A DNA stretch of 64,000 nt from contig NZ_JALBYQ010000003.1 of NCBI RefSeq assembly GCF_022678625.1, forward strand, positions 310,001 through 374,000. Direction: 5' to 3'. Shown here piece by piece: positions 44,671 to 52,420 of the stretch; position 1 is the stretch's first letter, and every line of letters begins with the position of its first letter. The position numbers were made by a program, and so were the translations under genes. Source of the DNA: Aliiroseovarius subalbicans (GTDB taxonomy: Bacteria > Pseudomonadota > Alphaproteobacteria > Rhodobacterales > Rhodobacteraceae). A model generated the notes under the pieces. The model did not search any database and was not told where the DNA came from. It saw only the letters and a program-made list of their open reading frames with translations.

Positions 44671-46177
44671 TGTCTTCCTCCGCGTCGTCGGTCTCTTGCC
44701 CGGTCAAAATGATCGCGTTCGAGACGAGTTGGTGCACCGACAGGATCGAATCCATGTCGTATCCGTATTTTGGCATGACCTTGGAAAACTGCGTTTTGCA
44801 GATGGCGCAGATCGCGGCCATGTGGGTCACACCGTGGTCTTCTGTCACTTGTTGAAGCGCGGTCATGCGGGGGCTGGCCCCCTTGACGCGCAGGTCCATC
44901 AGGTCGTCGGTCAACAGCCCGCCACCGCCGCCGCAGCACAGGGTGCTTTCGCGCGTGGTGTCGCGGTCCATGTCGAAATAATTGTTGCAAACGGACTTGA
45001 TCACATTGCGCGGGATTTCGAACTGGCCGCCGGGTTCATCGCCCATGCGGCTGGCCCGCGCGACGTTGCAGCTGTCGTGATAGGTCAGGCGAATATGGTC
45101 GTTCTTCGACTTGTCGAACTTGAACGTACCCTTCTGGATTTCATCCCAGGTGAATTCCAGGATGTGCTGAGGGATCGGATAGTTTTGGTCGAGGAAATCG
45201 AATGGCCCTGCCAGCGTGTCCAGGAAGCTGTAGGCAACACGCCATGCGTGGCCACATTCGCCGAAGATGATGCGCTTCACACCCAGATCTTCGGCGGCCT
45301 TGCGAATGCGCAAGGAGACTTCGCGCATCTGGTCCTGGTTGCCGATGAACAGGCCGAAGTTCGCAGCCTCGGAGGCGTAAGAGCTGACCGTCCAGCTGAC
45401 GCCGGCCTCATGAAACACCTTGGCATAGCCCAAAAGCCCGTCGATATGCGGCTCGGCAAAGAAATCCGCGCTGGGCGTGACCAGCAGAATGTCGGCGCCT
45501 TTCTCGTCCAGCGGAATGCGGACGGACACGCCGGTTTCATCCTCGATGTCTTCCTCAAGGTCCTCAAGCGTGGCGCCCAGCGCCTTGGCGGGCAGGCCAA
45601 GGTTGTTGCCGACGGTGTGGACCTTGCCGATGATCTCGTTTGAGTATTTCTGCCCGATCCCTACATGCGCCAGGATATCGCGCGCGGCCATGGTGATTTC
45701 CGCTGTGTCGATACCGTACGGGCAAAAGACCGAACAGCGGCGGCATTCCGAGCATTGGTGGTAATAGGAATACCATTCCTGCAGCACGTCCTCGGTCAGG
45801 TCACGCGCGCCGACCAGCCAGGGAAAGTATTTCCCCGCGAAGGTGAAATACCGGCGATAGACGCTGCGCAACAGGTCTTGTCGCGCGACCGGCATGTTCT
45901 TCGGATCACCCGTGCCCAGGAAATAGTGGCATTTGTCCGTGCAGGCGCCGCATTTCACGCAGGTGTCCAGATAGACTTGGAAGGCGCGGTTGGTTTCGGC
46001 CATTTCGGCCATCTTCTCCAACGCCTTTTCTTTCCAGTTGGGCACCAGTTCACCGGGGAAGCCCAACGCCTCTTGGTGATCGGCCCCGGCGATGAAAGGC
46101 TTCAACCCTTCCATTGCGCCAACCTTCAGACAGGGAATGTCCAGGGCGTCTTCCATATTCGGGATGTCTTCAGCCAC
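44663..46177 (-). CDS. dsrK: DsrK, HdrD-like catalytic subunit of DsrMKJOP
   Basis: DsrK is a cytoplasmic CCG-type protein, homologous to heterodisulfide-reductase HdrD, that is proposed to act on the DsrC trisulfide/disulfide. The 504-residue protein has two ferredoxin motifs, CVKCGACTDKCHYF and CSECRRCSVFCPYG, then CCG-domain strings HDSCNVARASRMG, CCGGGGGLLTD and CAICKTQFSKV. I chose GTG at 46175-46177 because GAGGGGGC precedes it and the protein then begins VAEDIPNMED; it overlaps the dsrM stop by eight bases. Upstream ATGs would run back into dsrM. Confidence 0.95.
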   Translation of the reverse strand: MAEDIPNMEDALDIPCLKVGAMEGLKPFIAGADHQEALGFPGELVPNWKEKALEKMAEMAETNRAFQVYLDTCVKCGACTDKCHYFLGTGDPKNMPVARQDLLRSVYRRYFTFAGKYFPWLVGARDLTEDVLQEWYSYYHQCSECRRCSVFCPYGIDTAEITMAARDILAHVGIGQKYSNEIIGKVHTVGNNLGLPAKALGATLEDLEEDIEDETGVSVRIPLDEKGADILLVTPSADFFAEPHIDGLLGYAKVFHEAGVSWTVSSYASEAANFGLFIGNQDQMREVSLRIRKAAEDLGVKRIIFGECGHAWRVAYSFLDTLAGPFDFLDQNYPIPQHILEFTWDEIQKGTFKFDKSKNDHIRLTYHDSCNVARASRMGDEPGGQFEIPRNVIKSVCNNYFDMDRDTTRESTLCCGGGGGLLTDDLMDLRVKGASPRMTALQQVTEDHGVTHMAAICAICKTQFSKVMPKYGYDMDSILSVHQLVSNAIILTGQETDDAEEDND

Positions 46178-46901
46178 GGCTTGCCCCCTCTTCGTTGTCC
46201 CAACGGCCCACGTGACGCACATCGCGTGCGTTGTCGGCCTGCACACGGCTGGGGGCAAAGAACAGGCCCGGTGCGTGTAGCAGTTTCGAGATCGGGAAGA
46301 TGATCATCAGGATCGCGACCAGCCCCAGGTGGATCATCAGGAACGGGTCGGCGGGCAGGTCGCCGATGCGCAACCTGAGCAGGCCCAGCATGAACGCCTT
46401 GACCGCGATGATGTCGGTATGCGCGACGAAACGCATGGTCAGACCGGACAGGCCGATGCCGATAATCAGCGCCAGCATCAGGTGGTCCGACGGGCTTGAG
46501 ATATAACGGATGCGCTCGACCAGAAAACGGCGCGCCCACAGGCCAGCCAGGCCCGCAACCATCGCGAACCCGGCATAGGTGCCGAAGGGTTGCACGATTT
46601 GCACCCACCACCAGACGTCGAAGGTGAAATAGCGGATGTGGCGGGCCAGAACCAACCACATGGACATGTGAAAGACCCAGCCAAAGGCCCAGATCCACTT
46701 GTTCGACTTGAACAGGCTTTCGAAAAATACGACCTCGCGGATCATGCGAAGGACCACGCCTTTGCGGGTGGTCGGCGAAGGGGTCGTGGGAATGCGCAGC
46801 GGCGCGGGCGTCCGGGCGTATCTGCGGATTTTCGCAGCCAAGCCCACGACCATCAGCGCGGTCGCGACATAGAACAGCAATGCGTAAATCGTGCCCAGCA
46901 C
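46170..46901 (-). CDS. dsrM: DsrM, membrane cytochrome b subunit of DsrMKJOP
   Basis: DsrM is a di-heme b-type membrane subunit, similar to the gamma subunit of nitrate reductase, that pairs with DsrK. The 243-residue protein has a short N-terminal helix (YALLFYVATALMVVGLA), then about four further helices, with likely heme histidines in VFHMSMWLVLARHIRY and FLMIHLGLVAILM. A basic loop with proline and threonine separates the first helix from the rest. It starts the second half of the operon, after a 102-base gap past dsrC that holds a hairpin. Confidence 0.95.
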   Translation of the reverse strand: MLGTIYALLFYVATALMVVGLAAKIRRYARTPAPLRIPTTPSPTTRKGVVLRMIREVVFFESLFKSNKWIWAFGWVFHMSMWLVLARHIRYFTFDVWWWVQIVQPFGTYAGFAMVAGLAGLWARRFLVERIRYISSPSDHLMLALIIGIGLSGLTMRFVAHTDIIAVKAFMLGLLRLRIGDLPADPFLMIHLGLVAILMIIFPISKLLHAPGLFFAPSRVQADNARDVRHVGRWDNEEGASRG

Positions 46902-46959
46902 GCGGACTCCTCCCGTAGTCTGCCCCGTTATTGTTGTTTTTCAGGGCGTTAGTCTGGTC

Positions 46960-46989
46960 GGCGGCGCAAGCTCCTCCTCCTGCGCCGCC
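46960..46989 (-). promoter_or_regulatory. Hairpin between dsrC and dsrM
   Basis: A 9-bp GC stem (46989-46981 with 46968-46960) closes a loop of 12 bases in the minus-strand transcript. No T run follows, so it is not a typical terminator. It may attenuate or protect the mRNA end, raising dsrC above dsrM. The loop contains AGGAGGAGGAG. Confidence 0.5.
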
Positions 46990-47003
46990 TGGGTTGTGTC
47001 AGA

Positions 47004-47336
47004 TCAGACGCAGCCGGTCGGCTTGGGCAGACCTGCGATCTTGCAGGCCTGTTTCGCCGGGCCATAGGGGAACAGCTCGTACATGTACTTGTTGTTGCCC
47101 TTTTCCGGACCCATCGTCTTTTTCAGCGCCTTGATCAGAACACGCACGGCCGGCGCGATCTGATATTCGTCGTAGTAGTCGCGCAGGAAATTGACGACTT
47201 CCCAGCGTTCGTCGTCCATCTCAATCTCTTCCGCCGCCGCGATGACATCGGCCAGTTCCACCGTCCAATCGCCAAGATTGGTGATGTAACCTTCTTCGTC
47301 ATGCTCAACGGTCGCGCCGTTCACTTCATATGCCAT
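47004..47336 (-). CDS. dsrC: DsrC, sulfur-carrier substrate protein of DsrAB
   Basis: DsrC presents sulfur to DsrAB on a flexible C-terminal arm. The 110-residue protein is full length and keeps both arm cysteines: Cys109 (penultimate, the catalytic CysA) and Cys98 (CysB), in KQACKIAGLPKPTGCV, 11 residues apart. This pair marks a true DsrC rather than a TusE-like protein, which lacks Cys98. It lies 30 bases after dsrH and before a hairpin. Confidence 0.97.
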   Translation of the reverse strand: MAYEVNGATVEHDEEGYITNLGDWTVELADVIAAAEEIEMDDERWEVVNFLRDYYDEYQIAPAVRVLIKALKKTMGPEKGNNKYMYELFPYGPAKQACKIAGLPKPTGCV

Positions 47337-47366
47337 GTTCGCTTTCCTTCGGTTTGAATTCTTTGT

Positions 47367-47675
47367 TTACAGCCAGTTCTGAGTCCGGTCGTGTTTGGCG
47401 ACCAGATCGACAAACCCCGCATAGTCCACGCCCTGAACGCCCTCCATCAGGCGCGAGGCATCGACGCCACGCGCATTCAGATCGGGCGACAGAACGAACA
47501 GTTCCACGGTTTTGGCCGCGTTCGCCATGATTTCGGTCAATCCGGTGCCGCCAAGACCGCCATAGACGCCGTCCTCGATCATCAAAACGGCATCGCCGTC
47601 CTTGCAGTGACCCAGGCAGCTGATCAGCGTCTGGTTGGCGAAGGGCGATTTGTTCACGGTGTGCAATGTGGACAT
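47367..47675 (-). CDS. dsrH: DsrH, subunit of DsrEFH sulfur transferase
   Basis: DsrH, homologous to TusB, forms the alpha2-beta2-gamma2 DsrEFH hexamer that passes sulfur to DsrC. The 102-residue protein keeps the conserved Cys20 in NQTLISCLGHC. The rest, DAVLMIEDGVYGGLGGTG..., is typical. The start at 47673-47675 has GGAGGGTCC before it; a longer upstream frame is an overlap with dsrF. Confidence 0.92.
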   Translation of the reverse strand: MSTLHTVNKSPFANQTLISCLGHCKDGDAVLMIEDGVYGGLGGTGLTEIMANAAKTVELFVLSPDLNARGVDASRLMEGVQGVDYAGFVDLVAKHDRTQNWL

Positions 47676-47685
47676 TGGACCCTCC

Positions 47686-48090
47686 TTAAAAGCTGAGCAC
47701 GACGTCGGCGCCTGCCATGACGTCGGCCATTTCGGCGCGCGAGATGATCTTGATCGACGGTTTTTCCGCCCAATCGTCATCTTCGTCTTCATACATGACC
47801 TCTTGCAGGTCATCCGGCGTCAGCCCGCGTTCCGCCAGGCTTTCCGCCTCCACGAACAGCTTGGTCACGTCATAGTCGCCCAGCGCCCGGAAGGTGGGTG
47901 AGAAGTTCTTCACCCCGATCCCGTCGGTGTTCTGACCTTTGGTCAGCTGGAACACGCCGTCATCCACAAAGGCCAGGCTCACGTCCTGATCAAACGCCGC
48001 GCCGATCAGAACGACCTCAAGGCTTTCCAGGGCATAAATCGTGCCATAAGGCGCCTTGCGGTTCACATAGAGGAAGTTTTTGACTGTCAT
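47686..48090 (-). CDS. dsrF: DsrF, subunit of DsrEFH sulfur transferase
   Basis: DsrF is the structural (TusC-like) subunit of DsrEFH. The 134-residue protein begins MTVKNFLYVNRKAPYGTIYALESLEVVLIGAAF, as in the family, and contains no cysteine, fitting a subunit without a direct sulfur-binding role. An acidic patch YEDEDDDW occurs near the C-terminus. It follows dsrE by nine bases. Confidence 0.93.
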   Translation of the reverse strand: MTVKNFLYVNRKAPYGTIYALESLEVVLIGAAFDQDVSLAFVDDGVFQLTKGQNTDGIGVKNFSPTFRALGDYDVTKLFVEAESLAERGLTPDDLQEVMYEDEDDDWAEKPSIKIISRAEMADVMAGADVVLSF

Positions 48091-48099
48091 GATCCGCCC

Positions 48100-48492
48100 C
48101 TAGTCCCCGAAGGTCACCAGACGGTCGGTCTGGATCCCCATTTCGATCAGCTGCCCCAGCCCGGAAATCCGGAAGCCGTCAGCAATGTTATTGGCGTCCT
48201 TGCCCTGACGGGTCGCCTCGTTTTCGTCCAGCAGGCCACGGCGCTGGGCGGCGGCGATGCAGACGACCAGGTCGACCTCATGCTCTTTCGCCAGCGCGGT
48301 CCAGTTCACCTGGATATTGCGCTCGTCCTGCGGTGGGACCGACAGACGGGTCGAGACATTGACCCCGTCGTGATAGAAAAAGACGCGCGGCACCTCGTGC
48401 CCGGCCTCAAGCGCGGCCTTCACGAACAGATAGGCACTGTCGGCCGCCTGATGCGTGTAAGGTCCTTCGCTGACAACAACTCCGAATTTCAA
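48100..48492 (-). CDS. dsrE: DsrE, active sulfur-binding subunit of DsrEFH
   Basis: DsrE is the catalytic (TusD-like) subunit of DsrEFH. The 130-residue protein keeps the active cysteine at residue 78 (HEVDLVVCIAAAQRRG), the same number as the reported catalytic cysteine of Allochromatium DsrE. It begins MKFGVVVSEGPYTHQAAD. It follows dsrB after 12 bases, keeping the usual order dsrABEFH. Confidence 0.95.
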   Translation of the reverse strand: MKFGVVVSEGPYTHQAADSAYLFVKAALEAGHEVPRVFFYHDGVNVSTRLSVPPQDERNIQVNWTALAKEHEVDLVVCIAAAQRRGLLDENEATRQGKDANNIADGFRISGLGQLIEMGIQTDRLVTFGD

Positions 48493-48504
48493 CGGGTCGC
48501 CTCC

Positions 48505-49587
48505 TTAGAAGTGGATGTGGGCGGACATGTTCATGGTCTTGCGCGACCCCGTCCATGTATCCAGATGGTGTTTGGTGAACGCCAGGTCGGTCATCTCGAA
48601 GAACCGGTTCCAACCGATCCGCTCGATCCATTCGCCCATCCGCTCCCAATGCTTGGCATCGGCCTTGTAGGCGTCGACGATCTTACGAACGACCGCGCGA
48701 ACCTCGGGCCAATGCGGCGGGTTGTTGGGCAGGTTGGCGACCGCCAGCTTGTGGAACGTCGGCTTCGAGCGCGCGTTCGAGTGCTTGCCGCCGACCCAGA
48801 TCGCGATCTTGGTCGATTCTGCGCCGTTGATCTGCATCGGCGGGCAGGGCGGGTAACAGGCGCCACAGCAGACGCATTTCTTTTCGTCCACTTCAAGCGA
48901 CGGCTTGCCGTCCACCATCGCAGGCCGGATCGCCGCCACCGGGCAACGGGCAACAACGGCGGGGCGTTCACACACGTTGGCAACCAGATCGTGGTTGATC
49001 TTGGGCGGCTTGGTGTATTGCACGTTCACGGCGATATCGCCCTGGCCACCACAGTTGATCTGGCAGCACGAGGTCGTGATGCGCACGCGGTTTGGCATCT
49101 TTTCTTCGACGAAATCCTTGTGAAGATCGTCCATCAGACCCTTCACAACACCAGACGCGTCGGTGCCCGGAATGTCGCAGTGTAGCCAGCCCTGGGTGTG
49201 CGAAATCATCGACACCGAAGCGCCGGTGCCGCCGACCGGAAAGCCGTTATCCTCAAGCGCTTCGATCAGCGGGGCCACTTTGGCCTCATCCGCCACCATG
49301 TATTCGATGTTCGACCGGGTGGTGAAACGCACGTGGCCGTCGGCAAACTCGTCCCCGATATCGGCCAGCTTGCGGATCGTGAACACGTCCATCTGGCGCT
49401 GGGTGCCGGCGCGCACGGTCCAGACCTCTTCGCCGGATTTCGACACGTGGTGCAGCACGCCGGGGCGCGGACGATCATGCCAGTCCCAATTGCCGAAGTT
49501 CTTCTTCAGCGTCGGGTGCATGTACTGAAACGGATCCGGGACACCGACTTCATCCGGAGTGCGGGGTTTGTTCGCTTGATCGTTCAT
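48505..49587 (-). CDS. dsrB: DsrB, beta subunit of reverse dissimilatory sulfite reductase
   Basis: DsrB contains the catalytic siroheme-[4Fe-4S] site. The 360-residue protein has the four cluster cysteines: Cys137 in LHCDIP, and Cys174, Cys175 and Cys179 in TTSCCQINCGG, with the 37-residue spacing known for the D. vulgaris protein. A ferredoxin insert has Cys215 and the CVCCGACYPPC motif (238-248). In sulfur oxidisers the enzyme runs in reverse, DsrC-trisulfide to sulfite. It follows dsrA after 22 bases. The direction is inferred from DsrEFH, DsrL and Soe in the same region. Confidence 0.97.
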   Translation of the reverse strand: MNDQANKPRTPDEVGVPDPFQYMHPTLKKNFGNWDWHDRPRPGVLHHVSKSGEEVWTVRAGTQRQMDVFTIRKLADIGDEFADGHVRFTTRSNIEYMVADEAKVAPLIEALEDNGFPVGGTGASVSMISHTQGWLHCDIPGTDASGVVKGLMDDLHKDFVEEKMPNRVRITTSCCQINCGGQGDIAVNVQYTKPPKINHDLVANVCERPAVVARCPVAAIRPAMVDGKPSLEVDEKKCVCCGACYPPCPPMQINGAESTKIAIWVGGKHSNARSKPTFHKLAVANLPNNPPHWPEVRAVVRKIVDAYKADAKHWERMGEWIERIGWNRFFEMTDLAFTKHHLDTWTGSRKTMNMSAHIHF

Positions 49588-49609
49588 GTCTGTTCCTCCC
49601 TCGACCGGA

Positions 49610-50893
49610 TTATTCTGCGCTGACGGTCAGGCCCGCCTCACGCGCTTTCTTCTCGAACCACTCGTCGGCGGCCTCGTCGAAATCGTCCGTACGGACATAG
49701 GACGAGGTGCGCGGGTGGTTGACCATGTTCGGGTCCGGGTCGACCTCGACGGCCTCCAGAAACGCCGGAAGGCCAATCCGGTCGATGGTTTCACCGATGC
49801 GCTCATGCTCCAGCGCGTTGTCGGCGAAGAACTCGATGCAGGTTTCCGCGAAGTCTTCCAACTTCTCGTAATCCTCATCGGTGTCCAGCTTCATGAACGG
49901 GACGATCATCGTGCCCATCAGGTCACCGACCTTCAGCGACCGCTTGCCGCCGATCATGATCGAAACGCCCTTGTCATCACCCGGGCTCAGCGCCTTGGTC
50001 ATCACGTTGATGCAGTGCATGCACCGCACGCAGGAGCGGTTATCGATGTCCAGCGTGTCGTCATCATTGAGGCTCAGCGCACGGGTCGGGCACATCGAGA
50101 TCACCGTGTCGATCGTGTATTTACGACCTTTTTCGGCGACGTGCTCTTTCACCTTCTCCTGATCCACCTTCATGTCATCGCGCCAGGTGCCGATCACGGC
50201 AAAGTCGGCGCGGTGAATGGCGTTCACGCAGTCGTTGGCACAGCCCGAGAATTTGAACTTGAACTTGTAGGGCAGCGCGGGGCGGTGCATCTCGTCCAGG
50301 AACTTGTTGATGATCTGGCGGTGCGCTTTCTGCTCGTTGTAGCAGCTCTGTTCACAGCGGGCCGAGCCCACACAGGACATCGCGGTGCGCAGCGCAGGAC
50401 CCGCACCGCCCAGGTCGAAACCCATCTCGTTCAGCTCATCAAACGCCTTTTGGGTGTTCTCGGTTGAACAGCCCTGGAACATGATGTCGCCCGACTGGCC
50501 GTGGAACGCGATCAGGCCCGAGCCGTGACGTTCCCACACATCCGCCATCTGGCGCAGCAGGTCAGTGGAGTAATGATAGCCCGCCGGCGGCATCACGCGC
50601 AGCGTGTGAAACTCCTTGGACGCGGGGAACCTGTCCGCCACTTCCGAAAAGCGCGGGATGATCCCGCCGCCATAACCGAAGACCGACACGGTGCCGCCCT
50701 TCCAGAACCCCAGCCGCTCCTCATAGGAATGGTTCAACTGACCCAGCAGGTCGTTCATCATTTCCTGGTTGTTCGGCGCACCTTCGTCACGCAGACGTTT
50801 CAGGCCGGTGACGAAGCTGGGCCATTTGCCCCCTTCGAGTTCATCCAGCATGGGTGTCGGATTGATGTCCTTCTTGGATGCATCGTCTTTCAT
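49610..50893 (-). CDS. dsrA: DsrA, alpha subunit of reverse dissimilatory sulfite reductase
   Basis: DsrA pairs with DsrB. The 427-residue protein has the siroheme/cluster motif Cys174-x5-Cys180 and Cys218-x3-Cys222 (AMSCVGSARCEQSC and FSGCANDC), with a ferredoxin insert of Cys268 and Cys288, Cys291, Cys294. MFQGCSTENTQKAF and GYHYSTDLLRQMADV are typical. The gene starts the operon of 14 genes reaching dsrN. Its 226-base divergent intergenic region holds a candidate promoter and palindromes. Confidence 0.97.
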   Translation of the reverse strand: MKDDASKKDINPTPMLDELEGGKWPSFVTGLKRLRDEGAPNNQEMMNDLLGQLNHSYEERLGFWKGGTVSVFGYGGGIIPRFSEVADRFPASKEFHTLRVMPPAGYHYSTDLLRQMADVWERHGSGLIAFHGQSGDIMFQGCSTENTQKAFDELNEMGFDLGGAGPALRTAMSCVGSARCEQSCYNEQKAHRQIINKFLDEMHRPALPYKFKFKFSGCANDCVNAIHRADFAVIGTWRDDMKVDQEKVKEHVAEKGRKYTIDTVISMCPTRALSLNDDDTLDIDNRSCVRCMHCINVMTKALSPGDDKGVSIMIGGKRSLKVGDLMGTMIVPFMKLDTDEDYEKLEDFAETCIEFFADNALEHERIGETIDRIGLPAFLEAVEVDPDPNMVNHPRTSSYVRTDDFDEAADEWFEKKAREAGLTVSAE

Positions 50894-50988
50894 GTCGTTC
50901 CTCCCTCACGAGCCCGTTCGCGCTTGCGGCTTTTTCGGCCAATCACCATGACCAATCACAGGTGCAGACCCCAGCTCCTCCCGGTTTC

Positions 50989-51016
50989 TGCACGTGCAAA
51001 ATGACCTTGTGTCATT
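50989..51016. promoter_or_regulatory. Two palindromes in the dsrA / dioxygenase intergenic region
   Basis: TGCACGTGCA (50989-50998) is a perfect 10-bp palindrome. AATGAC-CTTGT-GTCATT (51000-51016) is a perfect 6-bp inverted repeat with a 5-base spacer. They lie next to each other in the region shared by both divergent operons, downstream of the likely dsrA start point, and are good operator candidates. Confidence 0.45.
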
Positions 51017-51038
51017 GCCTTTCAATCTACACATCACG

Positions 51039-51067
51039 ATAATCGAATGTAAGAAAAAAGTTGTCAC
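51039..51067 (-). promoter_or_regulatory. Candidate sigma-70 promoter for dsrA
   Basis: On the minus strand GTGACA (51067-51062), a 17-base spacer and GATTAT (51044-51039) give five and four matches to the consensus. It is the best pair in this region and would give a leader of about 140 bases before dsrA. A second, weaker candidate is TTGAAA (51025-51020). Confidence 0.45.
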
Positions 51068-51119
51068 ACCTTTGAAAAACAAGGATTTCGTTGACAGCGG
51101 TTTGGAAAAGGACCTGGGA

Positions 51120-52025
51120 ATGGAACAACAGATCGGGGATAACTCTCGCAAAGATAACGTCTTTTCCTGGCAGACGGCAAAGGCCGATGATTTCTATCGG
51201 AAATGGCGTGATGAGAGGCTGAAATCGGCTGAGTGGGCAAAAAGTGCCCAGTTCGTTGAGATCAAAAACTTTGCCGATCCCTCCGAATCCGAAAGATTCG
51301 AACTCATGCGGCGCTGCAGCATTTCAAATATTGCCTTGTACCAGGTCGATCCCACCCCCGATCCGCGACCTGCCTTGCGTGATTTCGCAGAGGCGTTCAG
51401 CCTTCGGATCGCAGAAAAACACCGCTCGGCGGGTGGTGACGGGATCGTCGCTTTGCGCGAAAGCGATGCGCCCGGGCAGGTCGGTTATATCCCTTACTCC
51501 AAGCGCCCAATGAACTGGCACACCGACGGGTATTACAACGCGCCGGACGATCGCATCAGCGCCATGGTTCTGCACACCGCCCAGCCGGCCGGTGACGGCG
51601 GGGCGAACCAGTTTCTGGATCACACGATCACCTTCATCCGCCTGATGGATGAAAACCCAGCGTTTGCCCGCGCGCTTATGGCGCAGGACGTCTTGTCTAT
51701 CCCTGCCGATGAAGCGACCGGCCGGCCGGTATCCACCGGACCGGTTTTCTTTGCGGACCCGGAAACCGGCGCGCTGCAAATGCGCTACACCGCGCGCACC
51801 CGATCGATCACCTGGAAGGATGATCCGCTGACGCAGGAGGCCGTCGCCTGCCTGCGCGAGGCTTTGGCGAGCGACCCTCTGACGATCACCTTGCGTTTCG
51901 CCGCGGGTCAGGGTGTTCTGTGCAACAACGTGCTTCACGACCGGACAGGATTTGACGCCGAGGCCGACCAATCGCGCCGCCTGGTCTATCGTGTTCGTTT
52001 CCACAATCGGGTGAAAGGAACCTGA
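51120..52025 (+). CDS. Fe(II)/2-oxoglutarate-dependent dioxygenase, TauD/TfdA-like
   Basis: TauD/TfdA enzymes oxidise sulfonates, phenoxyacids or betaines with 2-oxoglutarate as co-substrate. The product, about 301 residues, has the iron ligands His134-x-Asp136 (MNWHTDGYYN) and His273 (NVLHDRTGF), with arginines Arg287 and Arg291 in a SRRLVYRVRF tail that could bind 2-oxoglutarate. The N-terminal 100 residues are not clearly family-specific. I chose the ATG at 51120 with AAGGACCTGGGA before it; a GTG 42 codons upstream lies in the palindrome region. It is the first of four genes, all tightly packed, and is divergent from dsrA. The substrate is unknown. Confidence 0.82.
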   Translation: MEQQIGDNSRKDNVFSWQTAKADDFYRKWRDERLKSAEWAKSAQFVEIKNFADPSESERFELMRRCSISNIALYQVDPTPDPRPALRDFAEAFSLRIAEKHRSAGGDGIVALRESDAPGQVGYIPYSKRPMNWHTDGYYNAPDDRISAMVLHTAQPAGDGGANQFLDHTITFIRLMDENPAFARALMAQDVLSIPADEATGRPVSTGPVFFADPETGALQMRYTARTRSITWKDDPLTQEAVACLREALASDPLTITLRFAAGQGVLCNNVLHDRTGFDAEADQSRRLVYRVRFHNRVKGT

Positions 52026-52026
52026 C

Positions 52027-52224
52027 ATGGCCAAACTGAGCGACCTGATCATTTCACATCCCAACGTGACCAGTTTCACCGAGCTGGAAAAGCTGGTGGC
52101 GCACGCGGGGGAAGACGGCATCATGCATCTGGAGTTCGATCTGAAGCCGGATTACCGCGACACGCCACGCAAATGGGAATGGCTTTTGGAAGCCGCTTTC
52201 ACCCGAGGCACGAAATATGACTGA
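52027..52224 (+). CDS. Small uncharacterised protein, 65 aa
   Basis: The short protein reads as an acidic, helical chain: MAKLSDLIISHPNVTSFTEL, then KLVAHAGEDGIMHLEFDLKPDY and PRKWEWLLEAAFTRGTKYD. There is no cysteine, signal peptide or membrane span. It starts one base after the dioxygenase stop, so translation is coupled, and it overlaps the next gene by eight bases. I do not recognise a family. The packing and context suggest a role in the same process as the dioxygenase and dsr. Confidence 0.6.
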   Translation: MAKLSDLIISHPNVTSFTELEKLVAHAGEDGIMHLEFDLKPDYRDTPRKWEWLLEAAFTRGTKYD

Positions 52225-52420
52225 GCCGATCCGCGATATCGCGAAATACGAGCTTCCTTACATGCGCCGGGCCGAGTTGCGCGAGGCGGAGTTCGACAGC
52301 GGCATGAAAATGCTTCGGCTGGTCTTGCGCGAAGGCAAGAGGATCACACAGGTGGATCTGGACCCGGAAACCGCTCGCGCCATTGCTGCCGAGATGACCG
52401 CCTGGGCCGAGGCGCAGTGA
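52217..52420 (+). CDS. Small uncharacterised protein, 67 aa
   Basis: The protein begins MTEPIRDIAKYELPYMRRAE, continues KMLRLVLREGKRITQVDLD and ends ARAIAAEMTAWAEAQ. It looks like a beta-hairpin followed by a C-terminal helix; no cysteine, signal or membrane span is seen. It overlaps the previous small gene by eight bases and the siroheme-synthase-like gene by four, so the three are co-translated. I cannot assign it a function. Confidence 0.65.
   Translation: MTEPIRDIAKYELPYMRRAELREAEFDSGMKMLRLVLREGKRITQVDLDPETARAIAAEMTAWAEAQ

Noticed and set aside
43105-44712. A 535-codon plus-strand frame opposite dsrL
   Set aside because: Shadow of dsrL, without domain or ribosome site.
50994-51119. Upstream GTG start for the dioxygenase
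   Set aside because: It would add 42 residues (MQNDLVSLPF...) not typical of the family and overlap the palindromes; the ATG at 51120 has the better ribosome site.
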